64,000 nt of DNA from Winogradskyella sp. MH6 (lineage in GTDB: Bacteria > Bacteroidota > Bacteroidia > Flavobacteriales > Flavobacteriaceae), in the NCBI RefSeq assembly GCF_022810765.1, contig NZ_CP094494.1, forward strand, positions 124,001-188,000, read 5' to 3'. A program made the translations under genes and the position numbers. The notes beneath the pieces were generated by a model. It searched no databases, was not told the DNA's origin, and saw only the letters and a program-made list of their open reading frames with translations. Shown in pieces: positions 8,221 through 16,416 of the stretch; the stretch's first letter is position 1; the number at the start of each line of letters is the position of its first letter.

Positions 8221-9600
8221 TTATTCAGCTTGTTGAGTAATCAACTTCTTCGTCAAATAACGAAAACGAATAAATAGCAATAAAGCCGCAGCACTTAAGC
8301 CAGCCAATAAGCCCATCCAAATACCCAAGCTACCATAAGCGTCTTCTTTGCCTAAATAGTAACTAATCGGAAAACCAATCACCCAATACGAAATAAAGGT
8401 GATGATGGTCGGAATCTTAACATCTTGCAAACCACGAAGTGCACCAAGCGCAATAACTTGCAAACTATCACTAATTTGAAACACTGCCGAAGCCAGTAAC
8501 AAAGTCGCTGCGATTTTTACCACCTCAGCGGTGTCCATGGCATTAGCAGGATCGTCTAAATCCACATACAAATCTGGTAGTGCTTTATGAAAAATCACAA
8601 ACAGCAACGCAAAAATGACTGCGAATATAAACCCAACAAAAAAGATAGATTCTGCAATACGTTTTAGGTTTTTATAATCCTTTAACCCTTTTTGATTACC
8701 AACACGCACCATAGCCGCAACACTCAATCCCATAGCCACCATAAAAGTCATGGATGATAAGTTGAGTGCAATCTGATTGGCAGCCTGTGCATTTTTACCC
8801 AACAATCCACTAAGCCAAATTGCTGCTGTAAAAATAGCCACCTCAAAAAACATCTGCATGGCACTTGGCAACCCTAAGTTGGTGAGCTTTTTTAGAGGTT
8901 GTTTACTGAGTTTAAAGAATTTTATATTGGTCACATAGGCTCTAGACCTATGACGTTTTGCCAACAGCCACCATAAGAAGAACAACATGGCAAAGCGCGA
9001 CACCAAAGTCCCAACGGCAGCTCCAACAATACCCATTTGAGGAAACCCAAATTTCCCAAAAATAAGTACATAGTTAATGGCTACGTTTAGAATGTTAGCT
9101 ACCAACGTGGCATACATTGGGTATTTGGTTAAGGACATACCATCGCTAAACTGTTTAAACGCCTGAAACACGATAAGCGGTACCAAAGAAAAGGCGACCA
9201 AATCTAAATACGGAATAGCGAGCTCTACCACTTCTTCTGGCTGATCCATAACATACATAAGTGGTTTGGCAAGCAACTCTAATAAAAACAGAAGGATACC
9301 TAAAACCGTACATAAGAAAAACCCATGCTTAAAAGCCGATTTCCCTTTAACGAAGTTTTGCTCTGTATCTGCCTCAGCAACCAAAGGTGTAATGGCTGTA
9401 GAAAAGCCAATACCCAAAGACATGGCAATAAAAATAAAGCTATTACCCAAAGACACAGCAGCCAACTCTGCCGAGCCCAATTGCCCAACCATCACATTAT
9501 CTACAAAGCTCACAAAGGTATGCCCAAGCATACCTAACATTACTGGTGATGCCAGTTTTAGGTTGTATTGAAATTCTTTAGTGTAGTTGCTTAAAACCAT
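8221..9600 (-). CDS. MATE-family multidrug/sodium antiporter
   Basis: A 459-residue polytopic protein with about 12 helices in two similar halves. The N-terminal half has LASPVMLGMLGHTFVSFVD, then MVGQLGSAELAAVSLGN, typical of NorM-type MATE exporters. The second half has LGLPSAMQMFFEV and MVRVGNQKG. The length is normal for the family. MATE proteins use sodium or proton gradients to export cationic drugs and metabolites. The gene stands alone between repeats. A -7-like promoter element sits only five bases before its ATG. Confidence 0.93.
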   Translation of the reverse strand: MVLSNYTKEFQYNLKLASPVMLGMLGHTFVSFVDNVMVGQLGSAELAAVSLGNSFIFIAMSLGIGFSTAITPLVAEADTEQNFVKGKSAFKHGFFLCTVLGILLFLLELLAKPLMYVMDQPEEVVELAIPYLDLVAFSLVPLIVFQAFKQFSDGMSLTKYPMYATLVANILNVAINYVLIFGKFGFPQMGIVGAAVGTLVSRFAMLFFLWWLLAKRHRSRAYVTNIKFFKLSKQPLKKLTNLGLPSAMQMFFEVAIFTAAIWLSGLLGKNAQAANQIALNLSSMTFMVAMGLSVAAMVRVGNQKGLKDYKNLKRIAESIFFVGFIFAVIFALLFVIFHKALPDLYVDLDDPANAMDTAEVVKIAATLLLASAVFQISDSLQVIALGALRGLQDVKIPTIITFISYWVIGFPISYYLGKEDAYGSLGIWMGLLAGLSAAALLLFIRFRYLTKKLITQQAE

Positions 9601-9604
9601 GCCG

Positions 9605-9612
9605 CAAATGTA
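9605..9612 (-). promoter_or_regulatory. candidate -7 element (TACATTTG) immediately before the MATE gene
   Basis: On the minus strand TACATTTG fits TAnnTTTG and ends five bases before the ATG at 9600, so transcription would begin at or beside the start codon. No clear -33 TTG box was found at the right spacing, which keeps this tentative. Confidence 0.4.
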
Positions 9613-9665
9613 GGGCTTCGATTTTGCTTTGGCTAATAAATTTTAATACGGGTCTTAGCTATTGC

Positions 9666-9780
9666 GCTTAACGTGTTCGTGTATAGTATGTGCCTGCTCG
9701 GTTACAGATTAGTTACACGAAAATTTATTAAACTAAATTGTGTATGCATACTGACATGCATTATACATGTTGTTGTAACC
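9666..9780 (-). repeat. attC-like imperfect hairpin, 115 bases
   Basis: Read in the direction of the adjoining gene, the element begins GGTTACAAC (9780-9772), runs through an arm with ATGTATAATGCATG, a central spacer, and a second arm GCACATACTATACACG, and ends at GTTAAGC (9672-9666), which matches the integron core GTTRRRY. Nine of 14 central arm bases pair exactly. Four of the five mismatches become G-T pairs if the strand opposite to the gene folds, as in attC sites. It starts 7 bases after the stop of the PIN-like gene. Confidence 0.6.
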
Positions 9781-9787
9781 TATGCTA

Positions 9788-11203
9788 CTAATCAAATGAG
9801 ATTAACAAACTAAATTCTTTTGATCCTTGATTGTTCTCAATTTTAAAATTTACATCCTCAAAATTCCATTCCCTACCAATCCATTTGTCTGATCTCATCA
9901 ATTCTAATTCCTTTTCCCAATCAAATTTTCCTTTGAAGTTAATGTCATCTCCAAATATCCTAAAGGCATTATTGATAACCAATTCATATTCTCGGTAAAA
10001 TTTAAAATATGAATAATTATAAGTTACTCTGTAGAAGTATAAATATTGCTTACCATCCTCTATTATTTTGTCAATACGGTTAAAAAAACCTAGATAAGTA
10101 TGAACGGGTTTAATCGTTTCTGTTTTTCTATCTCTGTCAAGTGATTGATGTGAATTGATTATTAAGCTATTGTTTAAATCGTTTTTTAATAATTGAATAA
10201 AAGTTGATACATCAGACGCCTCTTTTTCAACTATAAAGTCAAAAGAATTAATGAACTCATCTATATGAAGAACTTTTGTCTCTATACCTAGCAGTCTATA
10301 TAGTGCTCTAGTCTTCTTTAAAAAAGCTAAATCTTCTGAAACGACGCAATCAGTATAGGCACCATAATAACTATGTAGAGCATCATTCATCATGTTATTG
10401 AATTTGAACTTCTTAGATGGTTCTTTACTAATCCCTAGCAGGTCTAACGTACAATAAGCATTTACAAAAAAATCATATTTGGTTACTTCTGTGGTTCCAT
10501 TAGGATTCAAATTATCATTTACGAATTGTGTAAAAGTTTTTTTTAGTTCGGAATTTTCCAGCTCATCATTAAAGTCTATTTCGTCATAATTGATTGTAAA
10601 TTTTCCATTATTGAAATGTGTGTCCGTAATGTTTCTTAATCCTTTCCAAACTTTATTGTCATCTTTCATTTTTGTAACTAAGGACATCATATGTTCACTC
10701 CAATCTATCATGGACATAGGATCTTTACCAAATGGCAGTATTTTACTAACTGTATCTAAGACTTCAGAATCAGCGTCTATCAATCCTGAGAAATTAAAAT
10801 CTAAAATTGGCTCAGTCAAGAGCTTTTTGGCTTTTTCTACTTTTTGTTTGTCCTCATCATTTAAGTCAGTTGTATCAAATTCTAAAAGGCTTGCAAAATC
10901 AATATTGTCATCTTCATGTTCTACATCTTTAAATGCCATGTTGGGAGTTGCTAAGTAGCAGGATGTTCTTTTTTCAATAGCGTGATAAGACAAGTAATTA
11001 TCACCAACTATAGATTCGATAAAATCTAATTCAGAATATTTTATGTCTGTTTTATCGCTTTTTAAATCAAGTAAATGTGCGTGCGAGAAAACAAATAAAC
11101 TTGAACGCTGATTTCTGATTTTATCTAATAGTTTGACATACTTTGTTTTATCCTTTTTAAAAAGGTTACTAAAGATTTGTTTATCAAAGTAAATTCTTAC
11201 CAT
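9788..11203 (-). CDS. orphan protein with split PIN-like domain
   Basis: A 471-residue protein with no close family recognised. The N-terminus, MVRIYFDKQIF, puts Asp7 at the end of a first beta strand, followed by SLFVFSHAHLLDL. Near 274-302 there is a segment with ND, HSYYGAYTDCVVSEDLAFL and KKTRALYRLLGIETKV, very like the second half of PIN nuclease domains (HxxYxxxxDxxVSxDxxxxKK). The region between is an acidic, mostly helical insert of about 200 residues, and the C-terminal 150 residues are of unknown type. PIN domains are metal-dependent RNases or structure-specific nucleases. The gene is the only cargo of the cassette-like unit, so a toxin- or defence-type role is possible but unproven. 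Confidence 0.7.
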   Translation of the reverse strand: MVRIYFDKQIFSNLFKKDKTKYVKLLDKIRNQRSSLFVFSHAHLLDLKSDKTDIKYSELDFIESIVGDNYLSYHAIEKRTSCYLATPNMAFKDVEHEDDNIDFASLLEFDTTDLNDEDKQKVEKAKKLLTEPILDFNFSGLIDADSEVLDTVSKILPFGKDPMSMIDWSEHMMSLVTKMKDDNKVWKGLRNITDTHFNNGKFTINYDEIDFNDELENSELKKTFTQFVNDNLNPNGTTEVTKYDFFVNAYCTLDLLGISKEPSKKFKFNNMMNDALHSYYGAYTDCVVSEDLAFLKKTRALYRLLGIETKVLHIDEFINSFDFIVEKEASDVSTFIQLLKNDLNNSLIINSHQSLDRDRKTETIKPVHTYLGFFNRIDKIIEDGKQYLYFYRVTYNYSYFKFYREYELVINNAFRIFGDDINFKGKFDWEKELELMRSDKWIGREWNFEDVNFKIENNQGSKEFSLLISFD

Positions 11204-11272
11204 ATTGCGGATAAGGTGGCATTGGCTACAACATTTAGATAAGTTCAGTTTTAATTGAATTTATCGAACGAT

Positions 11273-11289
11273 GCTGAAACAAGTTCAGC
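11273..11289. repeat. dispersed palindrome, type B
   Basis: GCTGAAACAAGTTCAGC forms a 6-bp stem (GCTGAA/TTCAGC) with a five-base loop. It belongs to the family seen at 12.33, 14.14, 17.54, 50.60 and 57.59 kb. Confidence 0.8.
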
Positions 11290-11327
11290 GCATGTAAGCG
11301 AAGTTCGGTTTTTTTAAACAAAAAGTC

Positions 11328-11347
11328 AATACGTAACGTTACGTATT
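11328..11347. terminator. perfect 20-base palindrome after the nitronate monooxygenase gene
   Basis: AATACGTAACGTTACGTATT is a perfect palindrome that begins one base beyond the stop codon at 11349-11351. A T-rich run follows on the minus strand. It can act as an intrinsic terminator, although a perfect palindrome without a natural loop could also be a protein-binding site. Confidence 0.5.
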
Positions 11348-11348
11348 T

Positions 11349-12290
11349 TTAGAGTAAAGTCACCTGCTTTTTCGCCTCCTCAAACTCAGTTACCATGTCG
11401 TTTACAATATCTGCAACAGGTTTAATGTCGTGGATTAATCCTGCGATTTGGCCAATTTCTAGCTCTCCATCGTCTAAATCACCTTCAAACATACCACGTT
11501 TGGCTCTGGCACGTCCTAAAAGTTCTTTGAGCTGCTCTGGTGTTGGTGCAGTTTTATACAACTCTTGTAGATCGTTAAAGAATTTGTTTTTCACCAATCT
11601 TACAGGTGCAAGTTCTTTTAAGGTCAATTGTGTATCGCCCTCTTTAGCATCCACCACAACTTGTTTAAAATCTTGGTGTGCAGAAGACTCTTCACTCGCC
11701 ACAAAGCGGCTACCAACCTGTACTCCATCGGCTCCCAGAACCATACAAGCTAACATGGCTTTTCCGGTGGCAATACCACCTGCGGCAATTAATGGAATTT
11801 CTAAGTGCTCTTTTACCATTGGGATTAAAGTGAGCGTGGTAGTTTCGTCTCTACCATTATGTCCTCCTGCTTCAAAACCTTCTGCCACCACAGCATCTAC
11901 TCCTGCGTCTTGGGCTTTGAGCGCAAACTTTACACTACTCACCACATGTACCACAGTAATGCCACGCTCTTGTAACCAGCTGGTCCATGTTTTCGGATTT
12001 CCGGCAGAGGTGAATACAATCTTTACTCCTTCTTCAACAATGATATCCATAATTTCTTCAATGTTTGGATATAGCATTGGCACGTTCACGCCAAAAGGTT
12101 TGTCGGTTGCAGCTTTACATTTTTGGATGTGCTCGCGCAACACATCTGGATACATAGAGCCTGCGCCTATTAAGCCTAAAATGCCAGCATTACTTGCTGC
12201 TGAGGCGAGTCGCCAACCGCTGTTCCAGATCATGCCTGCTTGTACGATTGGATATTGTATATTGAAAAGTTCTGTGATTCTGTTTGCCAT
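11349..12290 (-). CDS. FMN-dependent nitronate monooxygenase / FabK-like oxidoreductase
   Basis: A 313-residue TIM-barrel flavoprotein of the 2-nitropropane dioxygenase family. The N-terminus RITELFNIQYPIVQAGM, the active-site segment EGFEAGGHNG, the phosphate-binding IAAGGIATG and GADGVQVGSRF are all present. Members either oxidise nitronates such as propionate 3-nitronate or reduce enoyl-ACP (FabK). The sequence is equally close in pattern to enoyl-ACP reductase II, so the exact reaction is open. It is a single-gene unit followed by a palindrome. Confidence 0.88.
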   Translation of the reverse strand: MANRITELFNIQYPIVQAGMIWNSGWRLASAASNAGILGLIGAGSMYPDVLREHIQKCKAATDKPFGVNVPMLYPNIEEIMDIIVEEGVKIVFTSAGNPKTWTSWLQERGITVVHVVSSVKFALKAQDAGVDAVVAEGFEAGGHNGRDETTTLTLIPMVKEHLEIPLIAAGGIATGKAMLACMVLGADGVQVGSRFVASEESSAHQDFKQVVVDAKEGDTQLTLKELAPVRLVKNKFFNDLQELYKTAPTPEQLKELLGRARAKRGMFEGDLDDGELEIGQIAGLIHDIKPVADIVNDMVTEFEEAKKQVTLL

Positions 12291-12327
12291 GAATTTTAAA
12301 ATTTAAAGGGTAAAGTTATGCAAAAAG

Positions 12328-12405
12328 ATGCTGAATCAAGTTCAGCATGACAATGAATTGTTTTGATAAAATTGATCTATTTTGAGGGTATTGCTCGAAG
12401 TGACG
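12328..12405. repeat. type B palindrome plus type C motif
   Basis: ATGCTGAATCAAGTTCAGCAT at 12328-12348 is an 8-bp stem with a five-base loop (type B). GCTCGAAGTGACG at 12393-12405 is a copy of the type C motif also found at 8.06, 8.20 and 14.22 kb. Confidence 0.8.
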
Positions 12406-12412
12406 CTCGGTT

Positions 12413-14023
12413 CTATTCTTTAATAAACTTAAACGTTTTGGATTGACGTTCTGCAGAAAGCTTCATCACATAAATTCCAGATGATAAATTCGCCACGTTA
12501 ATATTGGAAACATTCTGGCCTAACTTCACGGTTTTCACTTCCTGCCCTAACGAAGTGTAAATGGTAATTTTTAGAGGATTACTTTCAATAGGTATATTGA
12601 ATTTTAATTCATCTTTCACAGGATTCGGATAAACACTAAAACTATTGAAAGCCTCCTCTTCTACTCCTAGGGTTCTTGCCAATGCCAAATCTGGAATACC
12701 ATACCCTAAAAAATCATCTGGCATGGTGTATTGCGAAGCCGATTGCCTCACGTAATCCATCACTTCGGTTGGTGACAATTCAGGTACAGCTTGCCATAAC
12801 GAGGCAATACCACCACATAAAATAGGACCACTCAACGATGTCCCATTATTTTGAGTAATGACATCATTTTCACTAACCACATAAGCAGCTCCACCACGAG
12901 CAACAACATCTGGTTTTTGATAACCGACTTGCGCAGCACTACCTTGTGAACTAAATGCCACGTAATCTCCATTGGCATCTACAGCTCCAACAGATAGCAC
13001 ATCTGGAGAATCCGCTGGTGCACTAACGGTTTGCCAAGTTGTGGCACCTGAGTTACCTGCACTTACAACCACCAAAATCCCTTTTTCTGAGGCAATAGTG
13101 GCACCTTTAGTAATAAAAGCGGTTTGACCGTTCATGTCTGCAGGTGTATAATTGTAATTCGGATTATCATATTCCGTGTAACCCAAAGAGGTATTTATTA
13201 AATCGACACCCAAGCTATCTGCACGTTCGGCAGCTTCTACCCAATAACTTTCTTCTACTGGATTTTCACCAGTAGCATCTTCGGTAATAAACAAATAATA
13301 AGATGCATCTGGTGCTGTACCCACAAACTCATCCTGAACAAATGCTGCCATAGTACTCAACACTTTTGTGCCATGAGAACTGGCAATGTTATCATAAACC
13401 GCTTCTGTTCGATTTACAAAATCGTAGCCGTCTAGCAAATCTCCATTATCGCGTAAGCGCTGAAAGGCAGACATGGTATTAACATTTGGAAAACCAGCAT
13501 CTAAAACCGCAACGGTAATACCTTCTCCTGTAAAATCATCAAGGTGCAAATTGTCTACATTGATCATTTCTATCTGATTTTGTGTATCACCATAGGTAAA
13601 CACAATGCTCTCGTCTTCAATATTTAATTTATCCTGAAGTGCTGATGAACGTGAACCTAGATCCAATCCATTGTCAGCAAAGTCGATACTATCTACAAAA
13701 CTCAGATTTAGTAATGCTGAAATATCGGTTTCTGCACCTCTGACGTGTACAGCATTAAACCATTTAGATTTTGCCATAACTGTAATGCCTGTTTGACTTT
13801 TAAGCGTTGTAATATATGGTTCATGTACTGGCACATCTCTGGTATCGATGGCAATGCCATGATTTTGTTTTCTATCTAACGCTTTTTGAGTAAGTATGGA
13901 AATTGGATTTGCTAAAGCAGCAGCTTCATTAGGCTTGTCGGTAAGGTAAACCCAAGCATCTTCTTGTGCGTAGCTGTTTATTGTGATGAGGAGCAATAAA
14001 AGCAATGGTAATGTTCTATTCAT
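12413..14023 (-). CDS. secreted subtilisin-family (S8) protease with T9SS tail
   Basis: The chosen ATG at 14023 gives 536 residues starting with a signal peptide (LPLLLLLLITINSYAQ); an in-frame upstream extension to 14119 would bury the signal. The catalytic triad is visible: Asp175 in VAVLDAGF, His217 in SSHGTKV and Ser396 in NGTSLSGP, with oxyanion Asn324 in SAGNSG. Residues 462-536 are a type IX secretion sorting domain (YPNPVKDELKF, then SLGQEV, ending SSGIYVMKL and KFIKE). The protein should cross the inner membrane by Sec and the outer membrane by T9SS, and act as an extracellular or cell-surface serine peptidase. Confidence 0.93.
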   Translation of the reverse strand: MNRTLPLLLLLLITINSYAQEDAWVYLTDKPNEAAALANPISILTQKALDRKQNHGIAIDTRDVPVHEPYITTLKSQTGITVMAKSKWFNAVHVRGAETDISALLNLSFVDSIDFADNGLDLGSRSSALQDKLNIEDESIVFTYGDTQNQIEMINVDNLHLDDFTGEGITVAVLDAGFPNVNTMSAFQRLRDNGDLLDGYDFVNRTEAVYDNIASSHGTKVLSTMAAFVQDEFVGTAPDASYYLFITEDATGENPVEESYWVEAAERADSLGVDLINTSLGYTEYDNPNYNYTPADMNGQTAFITKGATIASEKGILVVVSAGNSGATTWQTVSAPADSPDVLSVGAVDANGDYVAFSSQGSAAQVGYQKPDVVARGGAAYVVSENDVITQNNGTSLSGPILCGGIASLWQAVPELSPTEVMDYVRQSASQYTMPDDFLGYGIPDLALARTLGVEEEAFNSFSVYPNPVKDELKFNIPIESNPLKITIYTSLGQEVKTVKLGQNVSNINVANLSSGIYVMKLSAERQSKTFKFIKE

Positions 14024-14138
14024 AGCTTTTCTTTTATTGCAAGTTAAGGATTTGTTGGGAATTTTTAGAGTGTTCTTGATGCATCTAGAAGATTGCTGTC
14101 CGGACACCCGAACTGACAAAGCGTATATATACTTGTCT

Positions 14139-14269
14139 TTCTGAACTTGATTCAGAATCTAAGACAAAAAAGGGTTCTAGATACATTTTTAATCTCATTT
14201 CATTCGATTAAAAACACTCGAAGTGACGAAGTGTTACGATATAAGTGAGATTCCTGCTTTCGCAGGAAT
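14139..14269. repeat. stacked dispersed palindromes, types B, C and A
   Basis: Three families lie in one gap: TTCTGAACTTGATTCAGAA at 14139-14157 (type B variant), CACTCGAAGTGACG at 14215-14228 (type C) and ATTCCTGCTTTCGCAGGAAT at 14250-14269 (type A, 8-bp stem with a four-base loop). The gap separates the protease gene from mnmA and ends just before the mnmA stop. Confidence 0.85.
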
Positions 14270-14273
14270 AGTA

Positions 14274-15461
14274 TTATGAAATCACGCCTGAACCTAACAA
14301 CTCATCGTTGTTGTACCAAGCCACAAATTGACCTTCGGTAATAGCAGATTGTTTGTTTTCGAATTCTACATACAATCCTGAAGCGACTTTATGTAGTGTT
14401 GCTTTTTCTAAAGGTTGTCTGTAACGTATTCTTGCCATCACATCCATAGTTTCACCTTCGTTTAAGGCTAAATCCTCACGAATCCAGTGCAATTCATCAT
14501 TAGACACAAAGAGTACGTTTCGTAATAACCCAGGATGATTTTTACCTTGACCTGTATAAATCACATTTTCTTCAACGTCAGTTTCAATGACGAACAAAGG
14601 CTCTTTGGTTCCACCAACTGCTAAACCTTTACGTTGTCCTTTAGTAAAGTAATGTGCGCCTTGATGCTTGCCAACTACTTTTCCATCAGATAAGGCGTAT
14701 TCTGGTTTTTTGGCTAAGTATGCTAACTCACTTTCTTTTGAGGTAAACTCTGGATGTGTTCGGTTATAAACTTCGAGAGAATCCTCAACCTCAACAATAA
14801 CACCTTCTTTTGGTTTAAGCTGCTGCTGCAAAAAGTCCGGAAGTCTAACTTTACCAATAAAACATAAGCCTTGTGAATCCTTTTTCTCTGCGGTTATTAA
14901 ATCTTGAGCCTTAGCTATTTCTCTAACCTCTGGCTTGGTTAATTCACCAATTGGGAATAAAGCTTTTGTTAATTGATCTTGCGACAACTGACATAAAAAG
15001 TAAGACTGATCTTTGTTGTTATCTTTTCCGGCTAAAAGCTGATGAATTTCTTTACCGTCTTTTTCGATTGTAGATTTACGACAATAGTGTCCTGTAGCCA
15101 CATAATCTGCACCTAAATCCATAGCAATGTCCATAAAGACATCGAACTTAATTTCGCGATTACATAATACATCAGGATTTGGTGTACGACCTTTTTCGTA
15201 TTCATTAAACATATAGTCTACAATACGCTCTTTATATTGCACGCTTAAATCTACTGTTTGAAAAGGAATACCTAATTTGTCCGCTACCAACATGGCATCG
15301 TTGCTATCCTCTAACCAAGGGCATTCATCTGAAATGGTTACAGAATCATCGTGCCAGTTTTTCATAAACAAGCCAATAACTTCGTAGCCTTGCTCTTTTA
15401 AAAGATATGCTGCAACGCTAGAATCTACACCTCCTGAAAGTCCTACTATTACTCTTTTCAT
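14274..15461 (-). CDS. mnmA: tRNA 2-thiouridine(34) synthase MnmA
   Basis: A 395-residue enzyme from ATG 15461. The PP-loop SGGVDSS at 9-15 binds ATP. Catalytic Cys100 lies in [13 protein letters not shown] and Cys200 in [10 protein letters not shown], and GHYCR and the KDQSYFL segment are conserved. MnmA adds sulfur to U34 of Lys, Glu and Gln tRNAs using persulfide from a sulfur relay. The frame extends upstream to 15527 but the extra 22 residues are not typical of the family. Two possible -7 elements (TAATTTTG) lie upstream at 15529-15536 and 15567-15574. Confidence 0.97.
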   Translation of the reverse strand: MKRVIVGLSGGVDSSVAAYLLKEQGYEVIGLFMKNWHDDSVTISDECPWLEDSNDAMLVADKLGIPFQTVDLSVQYKERIVDYMFNEYEKGRTPNPDVLCNREIKFDVFMDIAMDLGADYVATGHYCRKSTIEKDGKEIHQLLAGKDNNKDQSYFLCQLSQDQLTKALFPIGELTKPEVREIAKAQDLITAEKKDSQGLCFIGKVRLPDFLQQQLKPKEGVIVEVEDSLEVYNRTHPEFTSKESELAYLAKKPEYALSDGKVVGKHQGAHYFTKGQRKGLAVGGTKEPLFVIETDVEENVIYTGQGKNHPGLLRNVLFVSNDELHWIREDLALNEGETMDVMARIRYRQPLEKATLHKVASGLYVEFENKQSAITEGQFVAWYNNDELLGSGVIS

Positions 15462-15582
15462 ATTAATTGACCTGATTTCCTTTTTACTCTTTTTTATGGA
15501 CGCATTCTTTCCTTGAAGTCGAAACACACAAAATTATGAGTAATGTCTTTGTCTGAAAAACTTCGGCAAAATTACAAATAAA

Positions 15583-15609
15583 AATAGCAATCTAATGAAG
15601 ACTGCTATT
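15583..15609 (-). terminator. intrinsic terminator of the MORN-like repeat gene
   Basis: AATAGCA (15583-15589) pairs with TGCTATT (15603-15609) around a 13-base loop. On the minus strand the stem is followed by TTTTATTTG. It lies 31 bases after the stop of the gene at 15640. Confidence 0.6.
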
Positions 15610-15639
15610 CCTAAAAACTATATTATTTATAGTTTAAAA

Positions 15640-16350
15640 CTATTTGTATTTTTTTATAACCTTGTTGTTGGTATGGTCTATTTCTTTTTTGAGTTTCCCA
15701 GTTTCGTAATACTTCCAAATGCCTGATTTTTTATCGTTGGTATAATCGCCTTCGGAAGTTTTATTGCCATCAGAATCATAGTTTATAGTTTTGCCATTCA
15801 ATTCTCCATTTTTATAAATGGATTGTCTCAGTAGTGATTTACCTTCTGAAAACCATTTAGATTCACCATCTAGTTTTCCATCCTTATAATTTGTCTCTTC
15901 AGCTACTAAACCATTTTTATAAAATACGGTTCTAGAGCCTTCAAGCTCTCCTTCATCATTATAATGTTCAACAATCATTTTTGCTGAAGAGTCCTTATGA
16001 TAAAATACCCATTGACCAATATAGCGTTTACCATTCATCTTACCTTCACTTATGACTTTTCCTTTAGAGGTGAAGAATTTCACATCAGACAAACTATCCT
16101 TAATATTAAAGACCTTTGTAGCACTAAGCACGCTTTTGCCTTTAGAAAGCGTATAGTATTTAAACGTGTCTACTTCTTTTCCATGAACAAATTGACCTTC
16201 GTAACGTTTTTGATCGGTCTTATGGTAGTTTTTTGTCCATATACCGTGACGTTTCCCGCTTTTATCAAATTGATTTACTGACTTTTGAGCATGAGCGATT
16301 GTTAAAATTATTGTAAAAATAAAACTGAAATAAACTTTTTGTTTAATCAT
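15640..16350 (-). CDS. secreted MORN/YwqK-type repeat protein
   Basis: A 236-residue protein with a signal peptide (YFSFIFTIILTIAHAQ) and about six to seven repeats of 20-25 residues with the pattern GxWxxY, YKDGKLDGES, YKNGELNGK and KSGIWKYY. This is the MORN-like repeat found in the YwqK family, often labelled antitoxin by database convention. No toxin partner is adjacent, so an envelope or surface repeat protein is more likely. It ends with its own terminator hairpin and is a single-gene unit. Confidence 0.8.
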   Translation of the reverse strand: MIKQKVYFSFIFTIILTIAHAQKSVNQFDKSGKRHGIWTKNYHKTDQKRYEGQFVHGKEVDTFKYYTLSKGKSVLSATKVFNIKDSLSDVKFFTSKGKVISEGKMNGKRYIGQWVFYHKDSSAKMIVEHYNDEGELEGSRTVFYKNGLVAEETNYKDGKLDGESKWFSEGKSLLRQSIYKNGELNGKTINYDSDGNKTSEGDYTNDKKSGIWKYYETGKLKKEIDHTNNKVIKKYK

Positions 16351-16416
16351 TTTGTAAATTCGTTAAACAAACTAACCAAGTTTGTGTAATGTTGAACAAT
16401 TTAAAAACTCAAAAAA

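Larger units (their letters stand above)
9666..11232 (-). mobile_element. solo integron-cassette-like unit carrying the PIN-like gene
   Basis: The proposed unit runs from GTTGTAGCC (minus strand, 11232-11224) through one ORF to the attC-like hairpin ending at 9666. The first nine bases of the hairpin, GGTTACAAC, are the reverse complement of GTTGTAGCC at 8 of 9 positions. Such complementarity between the cassette start and the inverse core is a hallmark of integron cassettes. The ORF fills the unit, with 20 bases before the ATG and 7 after the stop. No integrase or attI is nearby. Confidence 0.55.

Noticed and set aside
11395..12306. A 303-residue open frame on the plus strand opposite the nitronate monooxygenase gene
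   Set aside because: Low-complexity Ser/Pro/Thr sequence mirrors the codons of a strongly conserved gene on the other strand; no domain or signal.
15640..16350. Toxin-antitoxin role for the MORN/YwqK-type protein
   Set aside because: It has a signal peptide and no toxin neighbour; the antitoxin label is a database convention for the repeat.
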